Shown piece after piece: positions 21,201 through 31,763 of a stretch of 64,000 nt of DNA. The position numbers and the translations under genes are program-made. Under the pieces are notes generated by a model. It did no database searches and had not been told where the DNA came from. It saw only the letters and a list, made by a program, of their open reading frames with translations. How positions within the stretch are numbered: the first letter of the stretch is position 1; the number at the start of each line of letters is the position of its first letter. The stretch covers positions 178,556 through 242,555 of the forward strand of contig JAOTXU010000002.1 in NCBI GenBank assembly GCA_029862165.1, written 5' to 3'. Source of the stretch: Gammaproteobacteria bacterium (GTDB lineage Bacteria; Pseudomonadota; Gammaproteobacteria; Steroidobacterales; JABDKV01).

Positions 21201-22238
21201 ATGAAAATAGGGCCCGAGAAGCTCAAGGCAAACTTGCACAAAGAGCTCGCCCCCATCTACCTGATTGCTGGAGACCAGCCCTTGCTTGTCGCCGAGGCCG
21301 CGGACACGGTGCGTACATTCGCGCGTGAATCGGGTTTTGGTTCACGCGAGTTGCATGTTGTGGAGCGCGGATTCGACTGGCCAGCGCTCGAGGCTGACAC
21401 ACGAAACCTATCGTTGTTTTCAGAGCGTCGATTGATCGAAGTGCGTATTCCCAATGCCAAGCCCGGAGCTGATGGTAGCCGTGCGCTGGTCCGGCTGGCG
21501 GAAGACCCGTCACCGGACATCCTGCTGTTGATTATTACCGCACGTCTGGATGCCAAGACCAGCAGTGCAAAATGGGTCAAGAGTCTCGCGTCCGCCGGAG
21601 CACTCGTGCAGGTTGCCGACATTCCTACAGCACGATTGCCGCAATGGGTGCAACAACGCATGCGCGCACGTGGCCTTGACGGCGGTATAGCTGCTGCACG
21701 CATTATTGCTGAGCGCTGCGAGGGCAATCTGCTTGCGGCCGATCAGGAAATCGAAAAATTATTCCTGATAAACGGAGCAGGAAAGGTGGATGAGACCGCT
21801 GTCATGCAATCTGTTACCGACAGCGCACGGTATGACGTCTTTCAATTGTCGGACGCAGCCCTGGTCGGTGACACGACGCGTGCAATACGAATACTCAACG
21901 GTTTGCTCGCCGAGGGCGTGGCCGCGCCGTTGATATTGTGGTCGCTGGACCGGGAGTTACGCAGCCTCGCAAAACTGTCATGGCTCATTGAGCATGGTGC
22001 AAGCACCAATGATGCGATGGCGCGCGCACGAGTTTGGAGTAGCCGCCGCGCACTGGTGCGACGAGCGCTGGATCGGCATCCTGAGCCAGGTGCGTTCGGC
22101 GCATTGCTCGCCGGTGCGGCACGCGCCGATCGTATTGCCAAGGGCGTTGAATTCGGCGATGCCGTTGCAGAGCTCACCAGCCTGGTCAGTGGCCTGGCGG
22201 GCGCCGGGTTACCAAAACCACTCCCGGACGTCGCCTGA
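21201..22238 (+). CDS. holA: DNA polymerase III delta subunit
   Basis: LAPIYLIAGDQPLLVAEAADTVR; GNLLAADQEIEKLFLI; located between lptE and nadD. Confidence 0.95.
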   Translation: MKIGPEKLKANLHKELAPIYLIAGDQPLLVAEAADTVRTFARESGFGSRELHVVERGFDWPALEADTRNLSLFSERRLIEVRIPNAKPGADGSRALVRLAEDPSPDILLLIITARLDAKTSSAKWVKSLASAGALVQVADIPTARLPQWVQQRMRARGLDGGIAAARIIAERCEGNLLAADQEIEKLFLINGAGKVDETAVMQSVTDSARYDVFQLSDAALVGDTTRAIRILNGLLAEGVAAPLILWSLDRELRSLAKLSWLIEHGASTNDAMARARVWSSRRALVRRALDRHPEPGAFGALLAGAARADRIAKGVEFGDAVAELTSLVSGLAGAGLPKPLPDVA

Positions 22239-22239
22239 T

Positions 22240-22893
22240 ATGGGTCCGATAGGTGTTTTTGGCGGAACTTTTGACCCCATCCATTACGGACATCTGCGTA
22301 CTGCGCACGAATTGCATCGGGCATTGCGACTGTCGGAAGTTCGTTTCCTGCCGTGTGGTTTGCCACCGCATCGGGAGCCGGCCGTGGCCAGCGGCGAACA
22401 GCGTCTTGCAATGGTGCGTGCTGCAACTGCGGGTGAACCAGAATTCATAGCCGATGATCGCGAGCTGCGTCGTGATGGGCCGTCCTATTCAGTTGATACC
22501 TTGCTTGCGTTGCGTGCGGAATATCCACATCGGTCGCTTTGTCTGATGGTGGGTATGGATGCATATCTTGGTTTGCCCAAGTGGTACCAGTGGAGACAAT
22601 TGCTGCAACTTGCGCATCTGGTTGTGGCACACCGGCCTGGGTGGGTCGCACCGGACACCGGTCCGCTTGGCGAGTTGCTTGCTGATCGGGGAACAAAGGA
22701 AATAATCCGCCTGCACGATGCGCGTGCCGGCCGTATATTTATTCATGCTGTTACGCAATTGGAGATTTCCTCGTCTGCGCTTAGGGACATGATTGCGCAA
22801 GGGGACGATCCGCGGTATTTGGTGCCTGACGCCGCTCGCGAGGTCATCATGGAAACCGGTTGCTACACAGGTGCGGAACAAGAGTCAGTATGA
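22240..22893 (+). CDS. nadD: Nicotinate-nucleotide adenylyltransferase
   Basis: [49 protein letters not shown]. Start set to ATG at 22240; the 21988 start would overlap holA. Confidence 0.95.
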   Translation: MGPIGVFGGTFDPIHYGHLRTAHELHRALRLSEVRFLPCGLPPHREPAVASGEQRLAMVRAATAGEPEFIADDRELRRDGPSYSVDTLLALRAEYPHRSLCLMVGMDAYLGLPKWYQWRQLLQLAHLVVAHRPGWVAPDTGPLGELLADRGTKEIIRLHDARAGRIFIHAVTQLEISSSALRDMIAQGDDPRYLVPDAAREVIMETGCYTGAEQESV

Positions 22894-23252
22894 CCCAAGA
22901 TCTCCAACTACAATCCCTTGTCACTGAAGCCCTGGAAGATCTGAAGGCCGTCGACATTACAACACTCGACGTGCACAAACTGACGACGATCACTGACACG
23001 ATGATAATCGCCAGCGGCACTTCGGATCGACACGTGCGTGCTCTGGCCGAACATGTGGCCGAAGTTGCCAAAGCAAATGATCATGCCCCTCTGGGCATCG
23101 AAGGTGGCAACGAGGGCGAGTGGGTGTTGGTAGATCTCGGTGACGTGGTCGTGCACGTAATGCTGCCGCGAGTACGTGATTTCTACAATCTCGAGAAACT
23201 CTGGGGGACCGGAGCCTACCTCAGCCGACGCGACGCTTCTTCTGCGGACTAG
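22890..23252 (+). CDS. rsfS: Ribosome silencing factor
   Basis: [48 protein letters not shown] at 22890 overlaps the nadD stop. Confidence 0.95.
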   Translation: MTQDLQLQSLVTEALEDLKAVDITTLDVHKLTTITDTMIIASGTSDRHVRALAEHVAEVAKANDHAPLGIEGGNEGEWVLVDLGDVVVHVMLPRVRDFYNLEKLWGTGAYLSRRDASSAD

Positions 23253-23264
23253 CCCGGCATATCG

Positions 23265-23735
23265 ATGCGGCTGCGCATAATCGCCGTTGGTACCCGCATG
23301 CCAGCTTGGGTATCACAGGGCTGGCAACAATATGCAGCACGCATGCCCGAAATCTGCAAGCTCGAGTTACTGGAAATACCTTTGACACACCGGGGACGCG
23401 GCGTCAGCGACAAGAAAGCCAGAGACACGGAGGGTGATAAGGTTTTGCGCGCCATTGGCGCGGATCATCACGTCATAGCATTGGACGTGCCAGGCCGGTT
23501 GCTGAGTACAGAGCAGCTCGCCGGAAAGCTTGCAACCTGGCGGCAGGATGGTCGCGATGTGGATTTCCTGATCGGTGGCCCGGACGGCCTGGCCCCTGCG
23601 GTGCTCGAACGTGCCAGCGATCATTGGTCGCTGTCACCGCTGACTTTACCGCACGGACTGACCCGCATAGTGGTGGCCGAGCAACTCTACCGCGCCTGGA
23701 CTATTGCTCAGGGGCATCCCTATCACCGTTCATAG
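23265..23735 (+). CDS. rlmH: 23S rRNA pseudouridine-1915 N3-methyltransferase
   Basis: MRLRIIAVGTRMPAWV, DFLIGGPDGLAP, RIVVAEQLYRAWTIAQGHPYH. Confidence 0.96.
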   Translation: MRLRIIAVGTRMPAWVSQGWQQYAARMPEICKLELLEIPLTHRGRGVSDKKARDTEGDKVLRAIGADHHVIALDVPGRLLSTEQLAGKLATWRQDGRDVDFLIGGPDGLAPAVLERASDHWSLSPLTLPHGLTRIVVAEQLYRAWTIAQGHPYHRS

Positions 23736-23791
23736 TCTGCATCTGCGTTGGAACGGGCTTTCCTGTTAAGGTGATCGTCGTGGGGGAGACA

Positions 23792-25666
23792 ATGCGAACA
23801 ACGCTGTATGCAGCGCTATTGGTAGCACTAATGCTACCGGTAGCTCGCGGTCAGGCTGCCGAAATAACCCCACCGTCAGTGCTTTTGCGTGGCGTCCCGA
23901 TGACGGTTGTCACCCGCGTGGATGCCGCAGGAAACTATGTACTCGAGCTAGACGGTAAAGGCTATAACGCCACAGCCGGCGATGCCGGTGAGTTGTCATT
24001 TGCTGATGTATTAGCTGCTAATACCGGCAAAGTCGAACTGCGATTATTGCGTGACACCGTTGAAGTTGCCCGAGCCGAGAGCCGCGTTATCGTCGGCTGG
24101 CTGGCAATCGTACCGCCATTTCTAGCGATTGCTGTGGCACTGATTTTTCGCAGTGTCATCCCGGCACTTTTTCTGGGCGCCTGGATTGGTGTTTTTGCAG
24201 CGATCGGGTTCTCGCCGGGGAATCTGTGGCGGAGTCTTTTGATTGTGTTTCAAACGCACGTCAAAGACGCTGTTGCAAACGCCGATCACGCCGCGATCAT
24301 GCTGTTCACCTTCATGATCGGTGGCATGGTCGGCATCGTGTCACGCAATGGCGGTATGCAGGGTGTTGTCAATCACGTGGTCAAGTGGGCAAATACGCCG
24401 CGACGTGGCCAAGTTGCCACAGCGGTGATGGGTGTGGCCATATTCTTTGACGATTATGCAAACACGCTGGTAGTCGGTAACACGATGCGGCGGGTAAGTG
24501 ACGCGCTGAAAATCTCACGCGAGAAGTTGGCGTTCATTGTTGATGCAACTGCAGCGCCGATATCGTGCATCGCGATGGTGACCACCTGGGTTGGTTACGA
24601 AGTGGGCTTGATCGATGCCGCGGTCGGTCAGATAGACGGTTATAGCGAATCCGCGTACCTCATCTATCTGCGGTCCATAGGCTACAGTTTCTATCCTCTC
24701 CTGATGCTGATGTTCGTTTTTCTCGTAGCCATGGGTGGACGCGATTTTGGCGCCATGCACCGGGCGGAACGTCGGGCCAGAACCACCGGTCAGTTGAGCG
24801 AACCCGGATCGGAGGTTTCACAGAGCGATCACGAAGGCGAGGAAATAGAGCCATTGCCCGGCAAGCCACAGCGGGCGATTAACGCTTTCTTACCGGTGCT
24901 GACTTTGATAGCGGGTGTCCTGACTGGATTGCTCGTGACAGGTGAAGGCGACAGTTTGCAGGAAATCATCGGCAGTGCAGACTCGTACAAGGCGCTGATG
25001 TGGGCATCGTTAAGTGCGGTACTGGTTGCGGGAGTCATGACCCTGGCGCAACGCATTCTTACTGTTGAGCAGACAGTGCAGGCATGGTATGCCGGCGTGA
25101 AACTGATGTTGTTCGCGATGATTGTTCTGGTGTTGGCCTGGACGCTGAGTTCAATCACTGAAGTGCTGCATACTGCTGACTACCTGGTGTCCTTGCTCGG
25201 CGATTTTCTGCCACCGGCGGTTTTGCCGGTTGTAGTCTTCGTGCTTGCCGCGCTGACTGCATTCGCGACCGGCACCAGTTGGGGAACGATGGGGATCCTA
25301 TTACCCATCGTAGTTCCGTTGGCGTGGGCAATATTGTCAGCGAACGACATGACCGGTCCGGGTGACTTACACATTTTATATTCCTCCGTCGCATGTGTTC
25401 TAACCGGTGCGGTCTGGGGCGATCACTGTTCGCCCATTTCCGATACAACCATTCTGTCTTCTATGGCCTCGGGTTGTAATCACATGGACCATGTCCGAAC
25501 GCAGCTGCCGTATGCGCTACTTGTTGGTTTGGCGGCCATTTTTCTGGGCGCGCTGCCGGCAGGATTTGGTGTTCCCTGGTGGCTCGCGCTGCTCGTCGCA
25601 GCGGGCGGGGTAGTGGCCATACACCGGTTCCTGAGTGCCCCTAGCGACCCGGAAGGGCCAGCCTAA
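23792..25666 (+). CDS. NhaC-family Na+/H+ antiporter-like transporter with N-terminal exported domain
   Basis: Signal-peptide-like N-terminus followed by about 100 aa soluble region, then multi-TM core with FFDDYANTLVVGNTMRRVSD and GDHCSPISDTTILSS. Start set to ATG 23792, since 23624 overlaps rlmH. Confidence 0.85.
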   Translation: MRTTLYAALLVALMLPVARGQAAEITPPSVLLRGVPMTVVTRVDAAGNYVLELDGKGYNATAGDAGELSFADVLAANTGKVELRLLRDTVEVARAESRVIVGWLAIVPPFLAIAVALIFRSVIPALFLGAWIGVFAAIGFSPGNLWRSLLIVFQTHVKDAVANADHAAIMLFTFMIGGMVGIVSRNGGMQGVVNHVVKWANTPRRGQVATAVMGVAIFFDDYANTLVVGNTMRRVSDALKISREKLAFIVDATAAPISCIAMVTTWVGYEVGLIDAAVGQIDGYSESAYLIYLRSIGYSFYPLLMLMFVFLVAMGGRDFGAMHRAERRARTTGQLSEPGSEVSQSDHEGEEIEPLPGKPQRAINAFLPVLTLIAGVLTGLLVTGEGDSLQEIIGSADSYKALMWASLSAVLVAGVMTLAQRILTVEQTVQAWYAGVKLMLFAMIVLVLAWTLSSITEVLHTADYLVSLLGDFLPPAVLPVVVFVLAALTAFATGTSWGTMGILLPIVVPLAWAILSANDMTGPGDLHILYSSVACVLTGAVWGDHCSPISDTTILSSMASGCNHMDHVRTQLPYALLVGLAAIFLGALPAGFGVPWWLALLVAAGGVVAIHRFLSAPSDPEGPA

Positions 25667-25761
25667 AGCCCTGTTGGGCATGAGAAAATCCGGCCATTGT
25701 CTGCTGGGACGGCGGTCCTTGCATCGTCCCGGGCGAAGATAGAAACTAGGTGGTTCGCATT

Positions 25762-26352
25762 ATGAATCAACGATTTATCTATCTGGCTTCGGGATCTCCG
25801 CGACGCAGGGCGCTGCTAGAACAGATCGGCGTCCGCTTTCGGGTCAATCCGGTTGATATTGACGAAAGCCGTATCGGTGATGAGCCGCCGGTTGACTACG
25901 TATTGCGGCTGGCCAAAGAGAAAGCGGCGGCGGCTACTGATTTATTGCGTGATGATAATGCGGTCTTAGGTGCGGACACTACGGTCGTGGTCGGCGGCGA
26001 CGTTTTGGGTAAGCCGCGTGATCGCGAAGAAGGTCTGGCCATGCTGTCACGGCTGTCGGCTGCAGAGCATAAAGTGCTTACAGCGGTATGTGTCCTTCAT
26101 AATGATCAGGCCCACACCGAACTCAGTTCTACCCGAGTTGTGTTTCGTAAGCTGGATCGAATGGAAGTAGAGCGCTACTGGGCGACCGGCGAGCCCAATG
26201 ACAAGGCAGGCGCATATTCCATTCAGGGGCGCGGTGCCGTTTTTATTGAACACATCGAGGGCAGCTATTCCGGCGTCATGGGCTTGCCTCTATTCGAGAC
26301 GGCGCGGTTGTTGCAAAAGTGCGGCATAGAAATCATGCGGCAGGCCGTTTAA
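25762..26352 (+). CDS. maf: Maf family nucleoside triphosphate pyrophosphatase
   Basis: YLASGSPRRRALLEQIG, VLGADTTVVVGGDVLGKPRD, YSIQGRGAVFIEHIEGSYSGVMGLPL. A GTG at 25750 is also possible. Confidence 0.96.
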   Translation: MNQRFIYLASGSPRRRALLEQIGVRFRVNPVDIDESRIGDEPPVDYVLRLAKEKAAAATDLLRDDNAVLGADTTVVVGGDVLGKPRDREEGLAMLSRLSAAEHKVLTAVCVLHNDQAHTELSSTRVVFRKLDRMEVERYWATGEPNDKAGAYSIQGRGAVFIEHIEGSYSGVMGLPLFETARLLQKCGIEIMRQAV

Positions 26353-27822
26353 GTGCGCGAAGAACTGCTGATCAATGTAACGCCAAGAGAGGTGCGCGCT
26401 GCGCTTCTGGATAACGGCGTGTTGCAAGAAATCTATATAGAGCGCGCTTCCCGTCGCGGCTTGGTCGGAAACGTTTACAAGGGACGAGTATCACGCGTGC
26501 TGCCAGGCATGCAGGCGGCATTCATCGACATCGGTCGCGAACGCACAGCCTTTCTGCACGCATCCGACATAGCGCGACCAGAATTGGAAGAAGAAGGATT
26601 GGCACCGCCAGCGACTAAGAGCATTAATGAATTGGTGCACGAGGGTGGTGAGATTATCGTGCAGGTACTGAAGGATCCGCTGGGAACCAAAGGCGCTCGA
26701 CTAACCACACATATCACGTTGCCGTCGAGATTCCTGGTCTTTATGCCCAAGGGTAATGGAATAGGGGTTTCGACCCGAATTGACGACGAAGTCGAGCGCG
26801 AAAGACTACGCGAATTCGCCGATTCATTTGTGTCGGAAGATCAGGAGGGGGGCTTTATTGTCCGGACTGCTGCCGAAGGCATTAGCATGGAAGCAATGCG
26901 TGCCGACATGTTGTATTTGCAAAAGTTGTGGGACCTAGTGCAGAGCAAAGCCCGTGTCGCGAAGCCATGCGAGTTGGTGTTTGAGGATTTGCCGCTGGAA
27001 TCACGCATCGTGAGAGACCTGCTCGGTGCGGATATGGAACGGATCAGAGTGGACAACGAAGAGTCGTTTAGGCGATTAAGGCAATTCGCCGAAACCTTCA
27101 GGCTCGATGTTGCACAGATGATTGAGCATTACACGGCTAACCGACCCATTTTTGATGTTTACGGAATAGACGACGAGATTCAACGTGCACTTGAACGGCG
27201 AGTGCCATTGAAATCGGGAGGAAGCCTGATATTCGATCAGACAGAGGCGCTGACAACAATCGACGTCAATACCGGTGCATATGTTGGGCATCGAAATCTG
27301 GAAGAAACCATTTTCAGGACCAACCTTGAGGCGGCGCAGGCTATCGCCCGTCAACTACGGTTACGCAATCTCGGTGGCATCATCATCATCGACTTTATTG
27401 ACATGACCAACGCAGAGCACCGAGCGCAGATTTTGCAGTCGTTGGAAAAGAATCTCCTCGCTGATAACGCGCGCACACACATTAGTGAGGTGTCCGCATT
27501 GGGTCTAATTGAGATGACGCGTAAGCGTACCCGCGAGAGTTTGGAGCATGTGCTCTGTCAGCCGTGTCCGACATGTGAGGGCAGAGCATCTATCAAGACT
27601 GCCGAAACTGTTTGTTACGAGATCTATAGGGAGGTACTGCGACAATCACGGCAATTCGACTGTAAGGAAATGATGGTCCTGGCACACCAGGATGTTATCG
27701 AGCTTTTGGTTGATGAAGAGTCCGATCTCATCGCTGGGCTCGAGACCATAACCGGAAATCCCATAAGACTGCAGACGGAAACGCTCTACAGCCTTGAACA
27801 ACATGACGTCGTATTAATGTGA
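26353..27822 (+). CDS. rng: Ribonuclease G
   Basis: GNVYKGRVSRVLPGMQAAFIDIGRERTAFLHASDI; TIDVNTGAYVGHRNLEETIFRTNLEAA; CxxC zinc link (CQPCPTCEG). GTG start. Confidence 0.97.
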   Translation: MREELLINVTPREVRAALLDNGVLQEIYIERASRRGLVGNVYKGRVSRVLPGMQAAFIDIGRERTAFLHASDIARPELEEEGLAPPATKSINELVHEGGEIIVQVLKDPLGTKGARLTTHITLPSRFLVFMPKGNGIGVSTRIDDEVERERLREFADSFVSEDQEGGFIVRTAAEGISMEAMRADMLYLQKLWDLVQSKARVAKPCELVFEDLPLESRIVRDLLGADMERIRVDNEESFRRLRQFAETFRLDVAQMIEHYTANRPIFDVYGIDDEIQRALERRVPLKSGGSLIFDQTEALTTIDVNTGAYVGHRNLEETIFRTNLEAAQAIARQLRLRNLGGIIIIDFIDMTNAEHRAQILQSLEKNLLADNARTHISEVSALGLIEMTRKRTRESLEHVLCQPCPTCEGRASIKTAETVCYEIYREVLRQSRQFDCKEMMVLAHQDVIELLVDEESDLIAGLETITGNPIRLQTETLYSLEQHDVVLM

Positions 27823-27870
27823 ATGCCCGCTGAACGCACCTACTGCGCTCAATGTGGTCAGATTAACTGA

Positions 27871-30800
27871 ATGTTAAGAACCCTCTGGAAATGGCTGGCT
27901 GCAAGCTTCTCAGTGATCGTGATTCTGCTGGCGATCGGTATCGGCTTGTTTCGGCTGCTGCTACCGTTGGTTCCGCAATACCACGAACGAATCGAGGCAT
28001 TTGCCAGCGAGGCCGCGGGCACACCGGTACGTATTGAAGGTATTGACGCAAGATGGGGTTTCGCCGGCCCCGAGCTGCGTTTTCGTAATGCGCAATTGCT
28101 TACAACAGATGGCAATAACGCGCTATTGAGCGCTGATACCGGTAGCGTCATAGTGGATTTGGGGGCATTGCTGCGCAAACGCGAACTTCGTGCCGGGCAG
28201 ATATTGCTCGGTGGTTTGAAACTGGACGTCATACGTGATGCCGACGGTGCATGGCAAGTTGGTGGCCTGCAGGAAGGTAGTGGATCGCGCCCGGAGCGTC
28301 TCGCCATCGGTTTACGTCAAGCCCAGGTTATTTTCCGCGATGAAGCCAGCAACGTTGGTCCATGGGTTTTTGACGATGTTGATATAAATGTGGAGTTGCA
28401 GAACCGGCATTTTCGCATCGATGGCGTAATGCAGCTTCCGCCGGAACTTGGTGGCGAGATCGAGGCCTCGCTAGAAGCGAACGGCGATCTGGACTCGCCG
28501 GATACCCTGCAGTGGCAAGCCTACGTGCACGGTGCTGACATTGCGCTCGCCGGTTGGGTTGGACTGTTGCCGCAAGACAAAACAACGCCGGTTGGTGGTA
28601 ACGGTAATGTCACCGGCTGGCTGGCAATGGACGGCGGTAAACTGCAGCAAGCCAACGTGCAGCTCGACCTGCAAGACGTTGTGCTGGCACGAAGCCGCGA
28701 AACTATGCGATTGCTGGACGTGGTTAAGGGACGTATCGAGTTTGATCGAATCGATGCGGGTTGGCAGGTATCGGGTCGCGACATCACACTACTGAGTGAT
28801 GGCGAGGCTTGGCCGGCCGCTACTTTCGGGATAGAGCAGGTCGGTGGTGCTGGTGAAGACGGCTTGTTGTATGCCGACTTTGATTACCTGCGTCTGCAGG
28901 ATGTTGCGCCGCTGACAGATTGGGTGCCTCACGAAAAAATTCGTTCCCTGCTTGGCCAGCTGAAGCCTCGGGGTGTAGTCGAAGATCTTTCCTTCAGATT
29001 GACGCGCGACCAGGGGGAAGTGGACAGTTATTCACTGCGAACCCGTTTTTCAGATCTGGGCATAAATGCCACGGATAAGCTCCCGGGATTTGACACCGTT
29101 CGCGGCGATCTGCGTATGGATGCCCATGGAGGCAGGTTGCAGCTCGATCCGTCAAAAGTGGTGATTGATCTGCCCGATATCATGGGTAAGCCAGTTACGG
29201 CAGAGCGTGTCAACGGTGTGATCGTGTGGCGCCAATATGCCGGTGGCTTGCGTATCGTGAGCGACAATGTCGATATCGATCATGCCAACTTTCACTCCAG
29301 TACCAGTGCTGAGATTACGCTTCCCGATGAGGGCGCGCCGTCACTGGATTTGCATACTGATCTGATAGACATTGACATCGCGGGGTTGCCTGACCTGATC
29401 CCGGAACCGATATTAAAACCTGATCTGATTAACTGGCTGAGGCAGGCCCTGGTTGGCGGCACGGTGCCTACTGCGACGATTGACTGGGTGGGTGACGTTG
29501 ACAAGTTCCCGTTTGACGACGGCTCTGGTGAATTTCGGGTCGAGGCTGATCTGCAGGATACGCAACTTGCCTACGCAAAAAACTGGCCTGTCGCTCGTGA
29601 AATGAGCGGCACACTGACCTTTCGTAATTCCGCATTAGTCGCCGGTATTAGCGGCGCCGAGTTGTCGGGCAATCGGGTTTCCAGTGCCAGCGTTTCCATC
29701 GCAGACCTGCGCAAGAGCGTCCTAAAGCTGAGTATTTCCGCGGATGGCATGCTGGACAAACTGCATGGCTTTCTCAAGGCGACTCCAGTCGTTGAAGGCG
29801 AAGATGATCCATTTGCACAGGTCGACCTTAGCGGGGTTGGCACAACGGAAGTTCATCTGACCCTGCCGCTGAAAAAAATGATTGAGCGCGATGTGAGGGT
29901 TACAGTGTCAACTGAGTCTGGGGAAGTCGCTTTGCATGGACTAAAGCACCGACTGGAGCATGTTGAGGGAACGTTGAATTTTCACAATGGTGATTTCTTT
30001 GCCGATGGCGTGACCGCGTTGGCGCTTGGCGCCCCAGTCGTTATTGATGTCGCGCCCGAAAGCTTAAGTACCGACGCGGGTCCCCGACGGGCATCGGTAG
30101 CGACAGCGCGTGGCCAGATTTCCGATCAGGAACTTGCGCGTTTGCATCAATCGCTTGCCACTGCGATGGCTGGCAGTGCTGCGTATACCGCAACAGTAAC
30201 GTTTCCCGAGAAAGCTGCCGCCACTCCAGTGTCAGTCAAGGTAGTGACTGACCTGGCTGGAATGGCGCTGACTCTGCCGGAACCACTGGACAAACCCGCC
30301 GCGACGCCAAGAGATTTTGAGCTCACATTGTCTTTGCCCAAGGGAAGCGTCCAAACCGATGCCATTCTTTCCGGCGTCGCAAACGCACGTATCAACTGGT
30401 TGCGAGATGGCGACACGCCGTGGGTGCTGGACCGTGGTGGTATTCACTTTGGTGCCAGGCCAGCAAATCTGCCACAGGAACGCGGATTAGTGCTAAGCGG
30501 CGCGCCGCAGCGGCTGCACGCGGGCGGATGGATAGCGCTCGATCATGGCGAAGACTCTGGCGAAGGTAGCCACCTTGCCGCCGCCCGTCTCGAGGTGGGG
30601 CAACTCGATGTCTATGGCCAGGTGCTTGACGATGCAGTACTCACTATTGATCGCAGCGAACGCGAGTGGCTCGTGCAAATAGATAGCCCCAAAGCGTCGG
30701 GAGCGTTGTTTGTGCCGCTCGCCGGCGCGGGTCCGATTATCGCCAATATGGAACGCATGTATGTTGATACCGATAGCCGTGTTGGCACGGGCGACGGTGT

Positions 30801-31668
30801 TGCTGCAGTAACCGGCGACGAAACCGAATTAGATCCGCGTTTGGTGCCGGAGATGGATATACAGGCTGACGATTTCAGACTGGGCCAAATGAAATTAGGT
30901 CAGGTACGGGCACGGTTACGCAAGACGACAAACGGCATCGGTCTGGAACAATTTACCAGTACTGCGAACGCATTCAATGTCGCCGGTCAGGGTGCGTGGA
31001 CATTTGATGAAGATGGCCACCACACTCAAATGGAATTCAAATTGATTAGCACGGATGTCCAACCGACGCTATTGGCTTTGGATTTTGACGGCTCCATAGT
31101 GGCCAGTGAAGCAGAGGTAGACTTTGCCCTGACCTGGCCGGGCCCACCGGGTCCTGAATTCAAACAACACCTAGATGGCGCGGTGAAAGTTCGTGTCGGT
31201 ACCGGGCAATTGCAAACAGTGGAGCCTGGCGCAGGGCGCGTGTTCGGATTATTCAGTTTTACAGCGTTGCCACGACGTTTGTCGCTGGATTTTCGCGACG
31301 TGTTCGAAACGGGTTTTGGTTTTGACTATATCCAGGGGGACTTCGCCCTGGACGATGGGAACGCTTTTACGTCCAATTTGATCCTGGAAGGACCCGCGGC
31401 TCAGGTCGGCATTGCAGGTCGAGCTGGTCTGGTCGAGCGCGATTACGATCAGACGGCAGTTGTGTATGGAAATTTTGGCGCAGCATTGCCGGTAGCCGGT
31501 GTGCTGGCTGGCGGCCCGGTTGGCGGCGCGGCCATGCTGATCTTCTCGGAGTTGTTCAAGAAACCCCTGCAGGATATGGCGCGAGTCAACTACCGGATTA
31601 CCGGTTCCTGGGATGAGCCTGCAGTTGAGCGTGTGCTGGCGCAGGTCGCCGGTGAAGGCGCATCGTGA
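27871..31668 (+). CDS. YhdP family (AsmA-like) envelope protein
   Basis: 1265 aa with N-terminal TM and VFGLFSFTALPRRLSLDFRDVFETGFGFDYIQGDFAL C-terminal signature; rng-yhdP-tldD order. Confidence 0.93.
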   Translation: MLRTLWKWLAASFSVIVILLAIGIGLFRLLLPLVPQYHERIEAFASEAAGTPVRIEGIDARWGFAGPELRFRNAQLLTTDGNNALLSADTGSVIVDLGALLRKRELRAGQILLGGLKLDVIRDADGAWQVGGLQEGSGSRPERLAIGLRQAQVIFRDEASNVGPWVFDDVDINVELQNRHFRIDGVMQLPPELGGEIEASLEANGDLDSPDTLQWQAYVHGADIALAGWVGLLPQDKTTPVGGNGNVTGWLAMDGGKLQQANVQLDLQDVVLARSRETMRLLDVVKGRIEFDRIDAGWQVSGRDITLLSDGEAWPAATFGIEQVGGAGEDGLLYADFDYLRLQDVAPLTDWVPHEKIRSLLGQLKPRGVVEDLSFRLTRDQGEVDSYSLRTRFSDLGINATDKLPGFDTVRGDLRMDAHGGRLQLDPSKVVIDLPDIMGKPVTAERVNGVIVWRQYAGGLRIVSDNVDIDHANFHSSTSAEITLPDEGAPSLDLHTDLIDIDIAGLPDLIPEPILKPDLINWLRQALVGGTVPTATIDWVGDVDKFPFDDGSGEFRVEADLQDTQLAYAKNWPVAREMSGTLTFRNSALVAGISGAELSGNRVSSASVSIADLRKSVLKLSISADGMLDKLHGFLKATPVVEGEDDPFAQVDLSGVGTTEVHLTLPLKKMIERDVRVTVSTESGEVALHGLKHRLEHVEGTLNFHNGDFFADGVTALALGAPVVIDVAPESLSTDAGPRRASVATARGQISDQELARLHQSLATAMAGSAAYTATVTFPEKAAATPVSVKVVTDLAGMALTLPEPLDKPAATPRDFELTLSLPKGSVQTDAILSGVANARINWLRDGDTPWVLDRGGIHFGARPANLPQERGLVLSGAPQRLHAGGWIALDHGEDSGEGSHLAAARLEVGQLDVYGQVLDDAVLTIDRSEREWLVQIDSPKASGALFVPLAGAGPIIANMERMYVDTDSRVGTGDGVAAVTGDETELDPRLVPEMDIQADDFRLGQMKLGQVRARLRKTTNGIGLEQFTSTANAFNVAGQGAWTFDEDGHHTQMEFKLISTDVQPTLLALDFDGSIVASEAEVDFALTWPGPPGPEFKQHLDGAVKVRVGTGQLQTVEPGAGRVFGLFSFTALPRRLSLDFRDVFETGFGFDYIQGDFALDDGNAFTSNLILEGPAAQVGIAGRAGLVERDYDQTAVVYGNFGAALPVAGVLAGGPVGGAAMLIFSELFKKPLQDMARVNYRITGSWDEPAVERVLAQVAGEGAS

Positions 31669-31763
31669 TGCTGGATAAAAACCAAGATGGTTGCGGCGAG
31701 CCGAAGTGGCGATCACACTGCTGGCAGGCCAGGCGACCGAAAAGGCGCGCAGAGGTATAAGGG

